From Mixophyes australis (lineage: Eukaryota; Chordata; Amphibia; Anura; Limnodynastidae), in NCBI GenBank assembly GCA_036250195.1, contig JAVHZZ010000004.1, positions 254,820,728-254,884,727 on the forward strand: a stretch of 64,000 bases of DNA. The letters run 5' to 3'. Below, in pieces: positions 1 through 13,700 of the stretch. The notes under the pieces were generated by a model, which saw only the letters and a program-made list of their open reading frames with translations, had not been told where the DNA came from and did not search any database. Both the position numbers and the translations under genes were made by a program. Each line of letters begins with the position of its first letter. Positions within the stretch are counted from its first letter, which is position 1.

Positions 1-272
1 TGTCTCCTCTCGCTTCTCTCCGCTCCCCTCAGTGACTCTCAACCTGTCATCCGTGCCCACCCTCTTGGGCCATAGTTACCTGCCTATACTCACTTTTCCC
101 CTCCCTCCCTCTCTTTCTTGCTGTGCCTGAGCCCCCAGAGTTATAGTGCTTACTGTTACTTGTACTGTGCTGTTTCACCTTGTACTGTGCCATTGCTTGT
201 CCTTGTACGGCGCTACGGATACTTTGTGGCGCCCTATAAATAAAAATTAATAATAAAATTAATAATAATATC
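1..272 (+). mobile_element. L2-type LINE 3' tail (5'-truncated by the window edge)
   Basis: This is the 3' untranslated end of an L2/CR1-like non-LTR retrotransposon. It shows the usual end block (tacggcgctacgg, then tttgtggcgccctataaa) followed by a short A/T-rich repeat of TAATAA type. About 190 bp are nearly identical (about 5 differences by eye) to the reverse complement of 63802-64000 at the other edge of the window, so the family is young. No coding part is present. The small minus-strand open frame here is chance. Confidence 0.75.
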
Positions 273-309
273 ACTCCTCTCTTTGACAAGTACTAATTTC
301 AGTGATGTG

Positions 310-317
310 TTGTGTCT

Positions 318-359
<42 letters not shown>

Positions 360-410
360 GTATATATATGTATCTATCTATCTATCTATCGATATATATA
401 TATATATATA
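310..410. repeat. Simple repeats (TG)n, (TATC)n, (TA)n
   Basis: Three adjoining microsatellites: TG dinucleotides, then TATC tetranucleotides, then TA dinucleotides. The 62-residue open frame running through them is an artefact of the repeat. Confidence 0.95.
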
Positions 411-412
411 TT

Positions 413-632
413 CAAATCACAGTTGCTGGAATACTCACGATTTCTGGAATACACACTAGCTAATAATCACAGCTGCTGGAATACACAATGGCAGGAATAA
501 TCACAATTGCTGGAATACACGCTAGCAGGAATAATCACAATTGCTGGAATACGCACTAACTCTAATACCTTGAATTGCTCAATTACACACTAGCTGGAAT
601 ACTCACAATTGCTGGAATACACACTAGCAGAT
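413..632. repeat. Degenerate minisatellite, about 36-bp unit
   Basis: About six imperfect copies of a unit built on tcacaattgctggaatac followed by acactagcagg and a variable spacer. No coding sense. It begins directly after the TA microsatellite. Confidence 0.8.
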
Positions 633-2076
633 AGGCATATCATCAACATTTCCTAATAAAGTGCATGGGTTAACTTTGTTATGAACCATACAAGTATACA
701 TCACTCATGAAGAAGATCACAAGAGCTGAGAAATTGACTAAAATGGACTGCCCAATGGGGTTTAATTAGCCTCCTGGAGCTTTCCAATCACAAAGCCTCC
801 TCTCTGCCCACTGATTGTTATGGACATGTCAGTTATCCTGGTAACTAAGAGAAATCATACATGGAAGGACAGCAGACATTTCAATCTTGTGCATGGTTGG
901 AAAGCTTGTACACAGCAGTTTTATTGTATATTGTAAGATGATTGTTTTAAGACTTTTTCCTATGAGAAAAGCTATATGCCCAAAGTCTTGCAAAGCGCAT
1001 TTTGCACAGCTGTGTATAGCTGTGAGCAATACAGCAATAATATAGACATATGGTTGTTATACTTGTTCAGTACTGGTATAATTGTTGGTGAAACTACAGG
1101 TATATCGGTTATGCCCTTACTGGCCCCAGTGCCAAAGTAAAGAACATAAGGTTGAAATGACCAATGTAACAAAAATAATATTGTCCATCAGACAGGTGGA
1201 AAATCATGTTATGACCTTGCTTTAGTTTGGTTAAGGACTACACAACTATTGGTTCAGGCTCAAATGGCTGCCACCATCTCTGTCTGGGTAATATAGAATT
1301 GTGGACTTCACTCTCATGAAGATGATAACTGTATATGAATATGTGCACTTCTTAACTTATCTTATATGGAATCTCCCCCTAATTATTTTGACTCCCCTTC
1401 CAGAGTAATCTGTTTTCTTACCTTCATTTTATTACATATTAGAGATACTCTATTTCCAGCTTTTAGCGCTGACCTCATTAATTCCAGGATTTACACATTG
1501 TTCATATCTCAGCTCCTTAGAGTCGGTTTGACAACATGACAGTGTTCCATCTCCCCCACACTGCTGTGCTATTATCCTGGTAGTACTATATAGTTTGGTC
1601 ACAAGTAATGCATGATATTGGCACAGCACTGAACAGTGCGGTGGAGATGGACCGGTCCGCTTGTCATACAATCAAACTCTAAGAAGCTGACAGCTTAGAT
1701 GCTGCAGAGTACAAAGCCTGGGGTGATCATGGTCACTTCTGTAGGATCGAAATAGAGTAGGGATTACTAATATAACTAAGGTGAAAACTACTTGAAATGT
1801 TCACTATTCATGTAAATTAGAATTCTGCTATGTTAACCTCTTCATTGCTGCTGGGTCTTGTGCATGTCGCAGTTTAAGGGTGTTTGTAGGGTAGAGGAGT
1901 TGGGTTAATGCAGGGGCTGGGGGGCAGTGGGGCATATGCTCCCTGGACCAGTCCCATAGTGTGCTACCTGTATTTTTTTTCATTTAAAAAGTTCCTAACA
2001 GACTGCAGAGCTGAGTCTCGCCCCCCTCCCCAGGCTAAAATTTTCTAGCTAGCCCGTGGGTGGATGCTCTTGCTTC
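633..2076. other. Presumed RGS14 intron, nothing recognised
   Basis: AT-rich unique-looking sequence. Short open frames of 66-73 residues on the minus strand overlap without domain content. I found no upstream RGS14 exon here. Confidence 0.5.
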
Positions 2077-2751
2077 AGAAGTGTCAGGCTTCAGCCGTGA
2101 ACTAGAAGCCACTAACCGGTATTAGCACTACTGAACTAGCAGGTGCGGAGTCTAACGTGCCCCTGGTGTTCGCCAGGGGCCCCCACAAGAAGGTTTGGAC
2201 TTCGCTGCTGGAGGCACACAGGTCGCGGTCCTACTAGCCAGTTGCTGGTGTAGCGGTAAGGAGGGCCAGACGGTCCGGGTCGGAAGCCAAACGGGAGGCA
2301 AGGTACAATAGGAGAATTCTAGAGGATAGTCAAACAGGCCAAGGTCACGGAACAATATGGGGCAGACAGAATGGTGGATGGTCTACAAGCCGGGTCACAA
2401 CAGGAGAGCGCAGAGACGACAGAATGGTCAGGAGAGCCGGGTCACAACAGGAAAAACACAGGGAAACGCTGGAGTCAGGAACCTGTTGCTCTGGCACCCT
2501 AATGGCGCCAGAGCCAGGTTTAAATAGATGCAGCAACCCAGTGATTGGAGGAGGCTGAGGAGAGGCACGCTGCGTGCAGGGGTAGTGTCCCGTTGCTAGG
2601 CACCGGGACGGAGCAGGGCACATGCGCCTGACAGTGAGCTCCAGCAGAAGCCGCGGCGCCTGTTGCTAGGCAACAGGGCGCCCCGCCCAGAGTCAGCAGG
2701 CGTCCATCCCCGTATGGCAGGGAAACAGTGGGGACGGAGCCTGACAAGAAG
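2077..2751 (-). mobile_element. Solo LTR, Ty3/Gypsy-type, with AGAAG target duplication
   Basis: The element runs from 2082 to 2746 (665 bp) and is flanked by the 5-bp direct repeat AGAAG at 2077-2081 and 2747-2751. Its ends are the short inverted repeat TGTCAGGCT/AGCCTGACA. Minus orientation is inferred from a promoter layout on that strand: a CCAAT box (ccaatcactgg) followed by tatttaaa at about 2519-2526. It is homologous to about 49930-50571, which lies next to a Gypsy integrase/chromodomain fragment. No internal region is left, so it arose by recombination between two LTRs. Confidence 0.82.
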
Positions 2752-3485
2752 CACTAGAAACGGCATTTTGACATACACCCATCCCTAAAGTAATGCAACC
2801 ACACACCCCCTTTTGGAATTTTAAATGTTGGAATGTATGCCATCGGGGAGGGGGCATTTATGAAAATTATTATGAGAAATGACATGTTACTCATATCAAC
2901 CAATCATACTCTGTCATTTTCTAGTGCAGTATAGAAAATTAAATCAAACATCTGAATAGTTGCTATTGGCAATGGCATCATCTTTCTTTGCACCAGCCAT
3001 AAATCATAAATGGAACCCAAAGTTGATAAATGCAGTACTGCATATTCAGTTTGTTACTATAACTGCATGGTAAATTAAGCATTTTTAATGCCCTCGGGTA
3101 CATAGACTGATTTGTATTTTATTCAAATCAGTTGTCCTGAAAACCTGTTATGAATATCTCAGTGTCAGATTATAATGTTGCCCAAGGGCACAGCACTACC
3201 TGCTTTGAACCTTTCTTATTTTACCAAAACATTTTAAAAATAGCTTTTTATCACTTTCAACTGGTTTCCAGTTACTGGCATAACCGGTTTACTTGCTTCT
3301 TGTAGACAGCCTCTTCTTCACGGAAAGAGTAAACTCATAACATAGAATTGAAAAAGTAATATGAAACAGTTTTATTTACACAACTATTATTACAGTGTGG
3401 AAAGGATTCTATGCCGCTGTTGCCAGTGTTGTTTTAGGGTGAGAGCTCTCTTGTCTAAAATAATGTGAAGGTCTAATGAGGAGTG
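2752..3485. other. Presumed RGS14 intron, nothing recognised
   Basis: Plain AT-rich sequence between the solo LTR and the hAT MITE. No exon, domain or repeat structure is visible. Confidence 0.5.
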
Positions 3486-3769
3486 TTGCTCACCAGGGCC
3501 ATCTTTTCCATTGGGCACGATGAGCAGGTGCCCGGGGGCCCCACGGGCAAGGGGGGCCCCATAGGCAGGGCTCTTAATGAGAATAAATTATCCTGCAAAA
3601 GAAAAAACCTGCAAAAAAACCCTTCAAGGGTCACTGAGCAAGTACATCTATCTATCTCTATATATCTATATCTATATCTGTATACATCTATATATCTATA
3701 TCTGTATCTCTATCTATATCTAGGGGCCCCAGTGCCCCATAATGTTGTTAAGATGGCCCTGTTGCTCAC
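3486..3769. mobile_element. hAT-type MITE with internal ATCT/ATATCT repeat
   Basis: A 268-bp element (3494-3761) with inverted ends CAGGGCCATCTT/AAGATGGCCCTG and a perfect 8-bp target duplication TTGCTCAC at 3486-3493 and 3762-3769. The 8-bp duplication and CAGGG ends are the hAT hallmark. The interior is a degenerate tetra/hexanucleotide array (about 3648-3722). There is no transposase, so it must have been mobilised in trans. Confidence 0.9.
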
Positions 3770-4686
3770 CTCACAGAGTCAGGTGACAATGCACAGCACA
3801 TGGCTCTGTTACCATAGTCAGTGACCACTCAGAAGTCACATAGAATATGGTATCCTCTACTGTAAAGTAAAAGGCATATTAAAGCTCAACTCAGATTTAA
3901 GTGACTTGAACAACAACACTTAGCCTGCAGCTTTGTGCCCTTATATGGCCACAGAACTGATAGCGTCCTTATATCCTACACTAGATGTACATTATTCTCT
4001 ATATTTACTTTAGTAATTTAAAACAGATTTTACTGGCTGATGAAAAGCAAAGTTTGACTTCTTGCATTGTGTCCTAATACAAGTAGAATATACAACATGA
4101 CTTTCAGTCCTGAGGAAAAGTGTGGTTTGGGAAAAGTCTACCCCACCTGAATTCAACTTGCTGAGTATGTTAACACATGTTGTGATTGCTAGAAACCACA
4201 GATTCATATGGTGGCTATATGTATTATATATTCATGTCTGTTTTATTTGCATAAAAAGAATTTCCATTCACTCTCTCAATATCATGTATAAAAAAAATGT
4301 TTCTTGTCAAACTGGCCATACTATCCAGGTAATAGTTTTTCAAAGATTAAAAAGGTCTGCATATCCATCTGTTGGCCCAACATAGTGATGAGCCAGTGTA
4401 CCTTTTTATTTTATTGCATTTTTACTGTTAATGGTTAAAACCCACTTCACCTTTAAATCGACCAATGCATTAATCTGCTGTCTGATAGACATGTGACAGT
4501 TTTGACACCACACATAAGGCACATTATGTCATTTAGTGTATGTGGCCAGAATAAAACCTGCATATGTAGATACAATATTTACCCGTTCTGCACCATGGCC
4601 ATATAAGATGATATTGAATTTAATGTGACAAACCGATTTCTTTCTCCTAGATCCATGTACTAATTAGAATATACTTATGTTCATAG
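3770..4686. other. Presumed RGS14 intron before the first visible exon
   Basis: AT-rich. A pyrimidine tract with AG at 4639-4650 is a possible splice acceptor, but an in-frame TAG at 4665-4667 excludes it for the exon below. Confidence 0.5.
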
Positions 4687-4793
4687 ACACCTTAGACGGC
4701 AATGGACCCTTATCTCGACGTAAATCTGAAGGATCTCTGAACTCTGCAACTAGCCTGGACCTAAACACCATCTCCTCATTCTCTGGCAAAGAG
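4687..4793 (+). CDS. RGS14: RGS14 exon a: serine-rich linker before RBD1
   Basis: Encodes [20 protein letters not shown] and ends SGKE. The segment [16 protein letters not shown] matches the phospho-serine-rich linker between the RGS and RBD domains. The donor GAG|GTATAC at 4794 is clear. The acceptor is less certain: ATAG at 4683-4686 is preferred, and TTAG at 4692-4695 would shorten the exon by 9 nt in the same frame. The pyrimidine tract is weak. The exon enters with one base carried from the previous, unseen exon. Confidence 0.88.
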
Positions 4794-7700
4794 GTATACA
4801 ACTCAAGCCTCACTTGTGCAAAAATAAGCAGTTTTTCATGCCAGCTCAGAGACATATTCATTGTGCAAATGTGGTTCCATTTGCACAACGTAGGTGCACA
4901 ACAATGTTCCCTATATGTTTTAAAATACGTAAATTGATTTTTTTTCCAGTAAGCAAAAAATCCTAAAAGGGATTACTTGCGAGCAATTCAAGGGGCGAAA
5001 ATATTAAACAGTGAGTGTGGTTCTATAACATAGTGGGTGTTCAAAGAGTGCATACATGTTCTGAACAGCATAATAAAGCACATTATACTTAACAATTGCC
5101 ACTATTGTTCTACTGAGCAATGGCTAGGATTATCATTTCCAGCAAATTACTTTAATTTCCATACCCTGCAAGTCTTGCTATATACATTAATTGCAGGATA
5201 AATCCTCATGCTCTTAGCCTAGGTATATGTCTATATTAATAGGTTAGATATGTGTTATACTGTATCTAGGCAAGAGCATTATATTCGTATCATTTAGTTG
5301 TTTAGCCTTTAATATTTCATCTTTTTGAATTTATTCAGCTGTCAAGTTAATACATTGTTGCCTTTCATTCACCAGTTGTCACCAATGCAGTGTTATTGCC
5401 CTTTGCAATCACAGTGGTGATACTTGGTAGTATGCTTTTAATGATAAACTAGTATATTTTTGTTGTAGGTAAACACACCATTGCCATGTACAGACATTGT
5501 AAACATGCTTCAGATGAGGAACAAATCCCTTTTGCACTTGAGGAGGTTGCATGTTACACATCTGCTAAGCAGAGTAAAACAGGAAACTTTCTTGCTGTGT
5601 TTCCTTACACAGTTGTAAAATTGGATGTTGCAATGAAAGATGACAGAAAAGAGTGGAGTTGAAAAACAAAACTAACAACATAGCCCCTGGTTTACTCTTG
5701 TACTGTTCTTTCCTGCTCAAAACCAATTCTTGGCATCATTGGACAATGCAGCAATTCTCATATATTCTGCTTTAGTTATGCCCCATTGTAGTAAGGAAAA
5801 AATATTCCCCTACAAATAGATCTAACATACTATTGATTTGTGACACAAAACAATACAGATATTTTTCTCCATGTAAATCCATACTGTATTTATCTGTAAA
5901 TGTAATTGGTCTATATAATGGAACTGATGTACCCATTTCCAGTCTTACATTTATAAAACTAGAAATCTATCATTAACCTCTGTAGTTCATACTGCAATGT
6001 GTTTGTTGTGTTCAGCTCCGATAGTATCCTGAGCTGTGTCTTAGATTGAGCCACAGAGTAGTTGCACCTTATGCCACGTTCATAGACTTAATAGCAGGGT
6101 GTTGACGTGCATGATAAGGTGGCTTGTAATTGGATATAAGCAGATCATGTTAGCCATCCTCTGGTTTACAAGTACCGCCCAGTTTGTCCAGTCAGCCCAC
6201 AATGTTAAAGGTCAGTTAGTCTCTCCAGCCAGATAACTATAAAATAAAGGCGTGTGCTTTTTTTTTCTAGCGGTTTACTCAACCACTTAATCTGTTCAGA
6301 ATAAAATTGTTAAAAACAGAAAATAAAAATCTGCTCACAGTTACTCATGTCTTTTACTGTTGTTTTCAAATTTTATTTTTGAATACTTTTCTCCAGTGGC
6401 TTATTCCTTGTAATTTTCCTTTCAGAATGACAGCGACAGCCTAAGTAACATGGAACGTGAAGCAGAGAACAGACATATCAAATACTGCTGTGTCTATCTC
6501 CCAGATGGCACGGCCTCACTCACAGCTGTCAGACCAGGCCTAACCATACGTGAAATGCTGGCTGGAGTATGTGAGAAAAGAGGATACAGTCCTTCAGATG
6601 TGAAAGTATACCTAGCAGGAAATGAACAGGTATTTGTACAATTAGTCTCTCCCGTGTGGACCACTATAGTGAGAAATAGCGAAGAGTAGTTCAAATGTTT
6701 TGGACTGTCCAAACACAGTATGATGATACAGGATGAAATGCTGCACTTGAAATGAGGCCAAGGTGGTCCATCCAATCAGGTATAGTCTTCCTTTCTCCAC
6801 CATCCTATTAACATGGACAGATCTTACAGATCTGTCTATGGTATTAATATGATCACAAAATGCGCTCTTGTCAACTATGGGGGATCCTGGCTGAACTATC
6901 TATGGAGGAGAATGTTTGAGGGGGATAACACCTGAAAAATTTAACATCTCCTTTAAAAGCCATACTGAGTATATTCGTATGCTTCTCAAGAAGTAGTGGT
7001 GTCATTTAAATATTGGGCAGATCCCTGAAGAATTAGTGAATGTATAATGTACAAATACTAAAAGTAATAGTAGAGATCTGAAAAAAGAACATTAAAGTTG
7101 TGAATGACACAAATGTAAAGGTTCAATTTTTTTAAAGTGTAACTGTATTAAGTATCCCCTAAAGTTTACTTTTGTTCTAGGAAATAATGCCTCCTGCCCT
7201 ACTGCAGTTAACCAGATTGAGCACTTTGTTCCTAGTTGATTAGCGATACACAGATTTCTAGCTTCCGGTTGTTTTTCACTATAGATGGAATTCTGTAATT
7301 TGCAAACTGCCCACTAGATGTCAGTTTTGCTCTATGTTTCAACCTAACTATTGACACATTAAGATCTACATTTGTTTATTGGTATATATTTCCCAGGTAC
7401 ACTTTGCTGCTGCTGGGCATGTATATGTCTAAAGATTATATTTTCTATTTCTATATATTACGTGTGCATGAATTTGTACATGCAAGTCAAACTGTAGATA
7501 TATGCTATTAATACAACTGTATAGTATTTTAAACAATTAAAATTCACTTAATTAATCTTAGTTACAAACAGAGTTTTGCATATGATAAGTTAAACAAAAG
7601 AAGGGATTTGGTGCAAATGTCATTATTAAACAACATTGTAAGGGACAATTAATTAATTCTATGGACAAATAATTGAAGTGGTTATTGAATAAAACTCACT

Positions 7701-10700
7701 GACAAATAAACTGTATTTTCCCTTTAAAAGTATTTGTAATGGGTCAAGCAATACTGTACAAATGTTCCTATGAGTTTATACGTGTATTTAAAAATATAAA
7801 AGTTATTAAACATGGTTTTGCTTCATTTCAAATAATATTTTCTTTTTTATAGTTACAACATGTATATATGTTTCTAAAACCTACAACTAAGTCTCAAGAA
7901 CAGAAAGTTATCCTATAAGTTAAAGTACATGTCAACAGTCTTTTTAATGTACATAATTTGATCTGTGGTTGACTTTTCTCTAGAAGAAGGTGTTAGCTCT
8001 GGATCAGGAATGTATGATTCTTACGGACAAGGAGGTAATGCTGGAGAACAGAATCAGTTTTCAGTGAGTTGAGCTCCTTGCACTTAATGTCACTTCTCTT
8101 CTGGCACTTGTTTTATAGTTAAAGAATAATTCCACATTAGATTTAAAAGGAATCTGCCTACTTACTTTACCAGAACGGCAGTCATCGGTCCCCCCGGCTA
8201 AATAATATAGCGCCATAGGGAATTTCATAAAATACTAAAGTGCTAAATAATATTGGCCTTAGATATAAAAATAGTCGGTCAATGAACATATCAACATGCA
8301 CAATACAAAATAAGACTGAACATAGCCTCCATTTGCCTGATTACACATTTTCCAGTTAATGCTGAGTATATATGCAGGATGTAATGACCCTTTCCTGAGC
8401 TCCTTACATCAGAGACCACTCAGGCCAATACCAGTAGACAGCGTATGTAAAATATCAATCTATATTTAATAATTTCTACTTCATTATGTATAAAATATAC
8501 ACATATGTGACACCAAATAAATATAATTACAGTTATTATTGTTTATTTATGTTACCACTACATTCTGCAGCATCATACAGTGGGAATTGGAGCACATTAC
8601 AAAGATGTAGTGAACCAACAGGCAAAATACAAAACAGTCAAGAAGCATAAATTCAAGAATAACAAGGAACTGTACATAAGACATAAGGTATAGAGTATAC
8701 AAGGTGCTTGATACAAGGACCACCACTGAGAGAAGACATTTAAATTAATTTAAATATTAAAATATTGTTTTATTAAGATTGTCTTAATCTAATTAATAAA
8801 AACATGGGTCTCTACCTCAATCAGTTAGCTCTGTTACCTGTTACTTAGAATACAGTAGTAAAATATAACACAAGATAACATATTGCATGAAAATGTGTAT
8901 GTGTATACACAGGAAACAAAATATGATCCAATATATATAATTAGCCCAATGTGCTTGTAATAGAAGTGACATATTAATAAACATATTTACAGCCCATGGT
9001 GTAGACAGGAATGTATAAGTAGCTGATTCTGCCCTTGATATTGTCAGTGAATATGCCATATATTTTTCCCCCATAAAAAAACAACAACAAAAACTGTGAA
9101 AATAAATAAAATTACATAGAAACATTTCTCTGCTGTCCCTTGGACATTGCTGCCCAGGGCCTAGTGCGCCTGAAAAGCTACAATAAATTCAGTCCATGAG
9201 CTGTCAGTCCATGAAATATTGCATATTTCATATTGCATTTTCATTCTGCATTTACCTGAAGTTCATCTTTAGCTCACTTTATCATGTTGTTTTGTACTCT
9301 ATTTTATCTTATTGTTTGTATTCTAGGTTAATTTCACTTGCAATTCATTTTAATTTTATGTGCTTTTCATTTCATTCATTTTATCCACACTGTATTTTAA
9401 TTTTTACTGCGTTTCTAATTTTGCTGCATCTCATATTGTTTTTGCCACAGCCTTTGTTCCTGCCCTGCACCATGCCGCCCCGCTCCTTTCCTATACCTAT
9501 CCTCTCCCCTAGCCCCCTTCTCTGGCCCAACTCTCACTGCCCCACTTCCGACCCTCCCCCTCCCTCCATTAACCAAGAAAATCTCATCCGCATCTCCCCA
9601 GTTCCCCAACTGCACTTTTCGGGTCATTCCCACCTTACCTTCCCTCTCCTTCTCCTCCTTTGAAGTTCACTCCATCCGTCTCTTCTCCCCTATCCACCTC
9701 CGTGTCTCCGTCATCTACCGTCCCTCTGGCCCCACCTCCCTTTTCCTCGACAACTTCGCCGCCTGGCTCTCCCACTACCTTTCCTCTGACCTCCCCTCCA
9801 TCATACTTGGCGACTTTAATATAACCCATTGACAACTGTTCTGACCCCGCCACCATCAAACTTCTCGCCCTTTCCTCCTCCCTAGGCCTTACTCAGTGGA
9901 CCTCCTCCCTCACCCACTGTCTTGGTCACTCCCTTGACCTTATCTTCTCTCATCTCTGTGATCTCTCTGACTTCTCCAACTCTCCCTTCCCACTCTCTGA
10001 CCACCATCTCCTCTCCTTCACTCTCTCCTCCTCCCCTTCTCCCGCCCCGCCTAAAGCCACCCTCACTAGGTGCAACCTTGATGCTATCGACCCTACCTCT
10101 TTCTCCTCCTCTATTGAAACTCTCCTATCACCCCTTCCCTCCCTGGCCTGTCCTGACCAGGCATCCTCTCTCTACAACCTCTCCCTCACTACTGCCCTTG
10201 ACGAAGTCGCCCCGACCCCTCTATCCGCAGACGCCGCCTTATTCCCCAACCATGGCACTCCAAACTCACCCGTTTCCTCCAAAAGTGCTCTTTCACTGCC
10301 GAACGCCTCTGGAGAAAATCTCGTTCTCTAGGTTGACTTCCTTCACTTCAAATTCATCCTCTCCTCTTTCTGCTCTGCCCTCTCCCTCGCTAAACAAACC
10401 TTCTTCAAGTCCCTCATTTCTTCTCAGTCCTCCCATCCCCGCCGCCTCTTTGCCACCTTTAACTCCCTACTCTCTCCGCCACCTTTTTCTCGTCCAAAAT
10501 TGAGGCCATCAAACTGAACATCTCCTCCTCCCCTTCCCCCGCCACCCTCATTGCTTCACCTCCCCCCCCCCCAACAACCAACTCTGGTGCTCCTTTTGCC
10601 CCACTACAGGTGAAGAAGTCCGCTCCCTTATTCTCTCTTCCCCACCCTCTACCTGTCCTCTCGACCCCATCCCCTCTCACCTCCTTCGCTCTCTCTCTCC

Positions 10701-13700
10701 CACTGCCTGTTCTTACCTCGCTCACCTCTTCAACTTATCTCTTTCCTCTGGTCCCCTCCTCTTTTAAACACGCTCTAATCTCTCCTATCCTCAAAAAACC
10801 CAATCTCGAGCCCACCTCTCTTGCTAATTATCGCCCTATCTCACTACTCCCCTATGCCTCCAAATTACTCGAGCGGATTGTCTGCAGCCGCCTCGCCAGA
10901 CACCTCTCTGACTATTCCCTCCTTGACCCTCTCCAATCTGGCTACCGTCCCCTCCACTCCACCGAAACTGCCCTGGCCAAGGTTACTAATGATCTCCTAT
11001 CGGCCAAGTCCAAGGGTCACTTCTCACTATTTATTCTCCTTGACCTCTCTGCAGCCTTTGACACTGTGGACCACCCCCTCCTGCTGCAAACCCTTCTCTC
11101 TCTTGGCCTCTCTGGATCTGTCCTTGCCTGGTTCACCTCATACCTTACTAACTGCTCCTTCTCTGAATCCACGTCTGGTTTTTCCTCCTCCCCCTACCCT
11201 CTCCCTGTAGGTGTCCCGCAGGGCTCTGTTCTCGGCCCTTTACTCTTCTCGCTCTATACTTCCTCACTTGGCGCTCTCATCTCCTCCTTTGGTCTTCAGT
11301 TTCACCTGTATGCTGACGACATTCAACTCTACATCTCTTCTCCTGATCTTTCCTCCACCCTCCTCTCTCAGGTATCTGACTGCCTCTCCGCCATCTCCTC
11401 CTGGATGTCCGCGCATTTTCTTAAAATCAATATCTCCAAAACTGAACTCATTGTCTTTCCTTCGCCCAGACTCCCTTCCCACCACAACCTCTCTATTGTC
11501 GTCAACAACACTACCATCTCCTCTGTCACCCAACTCTGCTGCCTAGGCGTCACCCTTGACTCCTCTCTCTCTTTTGCCCCACACATTTTTTCCCTTGCCC
11601 AGTCCTGTTGCATCCAACTATGCAACATCGCCCGCATCCGTCCCTTCCTCTCTCAGGATGCCACCAAAACCATCATCCACGCACTCATTATCTCCCGCCT
11701 GGATTATTGCAACCTTCTCCTCACTGACCTCCCCCCCACTCCCATCTCTCCCCCCTCCGCTCTATACTCAACGCGGCTGCAAGACTCATCTTCCTCTCAC
11801 GCCGCTCCTCCTCTGCCTCCCCCTACACTGGCTTCCCTTCCCCTATAAAATCCTCTTCAAGCTCCTCACCACCACTTACAAGGCTCTCTCCCACTCTACT
11901 GCCCCCTACATCTCTAACCTCCTCTCCATACCCACTCCTGCCCGCTCCCTGCGCTCAGCCAAAGATCGCCGCCTCTCCTCCTTTCTTATCACTTCTTCCC
12001 ACTCCAGAATCCAAGACTTTTCCCGTGCAGCCCCCCTTTACTGGAACAACCTCCCTCGTTCCATCCGTCTCTCTCCTACTTTGTGTTGCTTCAAACGTGC
12101 ACTGAAAACTCACCTCTTCCGCAAAGCCTACCAACCATCTACTTAACCACCTCACCTACTCCACTCGCTCTCCCTTCTCTCTTCTGGCTCCCCTTGTGCC
12201 TGTTTCTGTCTACCCTCCTTTAGGATGTAAGCTCACATGAGCAGGACCCTCTTCCCTCCTGTCTCCTAACTTGTTCTTCTGCTCCGTGCTTATTGCAGCA
12301 GCCTGCCTGGAGTTTCTGAAGTATTGGTATTTTTGTTCATTGTTCTGTACTGTTTCACCCTGTATAGTCTACTGTTTGTACAGTGTACGGCGCTGCGGAA
12401 ATCTTGTGGTGCCTAACAAATAAATGATAATAATAATAATAATCAGAAAGACACTGTATGCTTATTTAATACATTTCAAAACATATTCCAAATCTATACC
12501 ATTTTGAAACCATCACACTAACTTAGAGCAGAATGGAGTATTTCCGCCCATATGCAGAGCTGTACACATCTCAAGATGTGTCCCCCTCTCCATCAGCAGC
12601 ATATGCTCCTAGGTTACTATAAGTCACAGAGATATCGCACACAATATGCACTGCATAAACTGGTGTACATGCCACTCCGAATCATCCCCAATGTCCCAAA
12701 CACATACATTATGAAATAATATAAATAGAAGTTACTAGTAAATATTACATATCCAAAGACTGTAAGTGCTGTTCTTAAGATTCACAAATTATATAACTTA
12801 ATGTTTTATAGTTGACAGTGATGTAAATCACTTGACATATACTGTGTTGTAATTGCTATCATGTCACTACAAAATAAATGGCTCAAACAGTATTAAACAA
12901 GTTCATTCAAAATGTCTATACTACATCACCAATAACATTAAACTATAATTATTTTCTATTCGTGATTCTTATTCCACACATAACAATGTCCTATATGGTT
13001 TATTATTCTAGCAGAACAAGGAAAAAACTTTAAAAATCTCCCCCATCCCTTTAGATAAAAGACACTCTCTTGGGACCATGAGAAATGTTTAAATATGCAA
13101 CAATAACATATAACATTAACATATACAGTATGTGAAGGTGTTTCTCTATACTGTGCCAATATCCAAATACATCCACTTGAAATGGAGGTATGACAGATGA
13201 ACACGTTGCTTTTCACAAGACACCTATTATATTTTAGTGGAATACTTTTTTTAAAAAAAGAAGAAATAAAACAACATTTGTGTTTGTTTAAAATTTAATA
13301 ATTTACATTTACTCTTTGGTGCATTCTCAGTTTACAGATTGAAACACTGAATAAAAGTTTACTTATTGTGACAAAGCCCACAAAGACCATCCATGAAGCT
13401 TTACAGACAATTTTGAAGAAATATGGATTGGATAAGCAACATTTTGTACTATATAAGGTATGAATAAGGCTCTGCTGACAGATGCTCCCGATCAGCAGGT
13501 CAGCAGCTGTGGTATAAAGCAGAGAACTGCCAGACTGATGACAATAATAATGGTCATATGGACTGAAAACTAGCTGTGTGCTATCATTCCATGTTTACTG
13601 TTACACAATTAAGAAGAAACCTTATGGCTAACCTACACATTACACAGTAGGAAGCGTAAGCAGCCACATATCACACAAATTGCTTTAATAGGAAATGAGT

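Larger units (their letters stand above)
9400..12443 (+). mobile_element. L2-type LINE, nearly complete, decayed by frameshifts
   Basis: Non-LTR retrotransposon in the sense orientation of the RGS14 intron. An endonuclease domain is visible at about 9660-9830 (VSVIYRPSG, then SIILGDFN) and the reverse transcriptase lies in 10610-11848. The 3' end has the family's tacggcgctgcgg block, AATAAA and an ATAA-type repeat. It is older than the L2 tails at the window edges, since its tail differs clearly from theirs. The very C-rich plus strand makes spurious open frames on both strands. Confidence 0.9.

Noticed and set aside
312..500. 62-codon frame rich in Val/Cys/Tyr
   Set aside because: Translation of TG, TATC and TA microsatellites.
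6494..6775. 93-codon minus-strand frame over RGS14 exon b
   Set aside because: Antisense shadow of the conserved RBD1 exon.
9922..10725. 193-codon plus and 88-codon minus frames upstream of the LINE RT
   Set aside because: C-rich strand bias of the LINE body; the real frame there is broken by stops.
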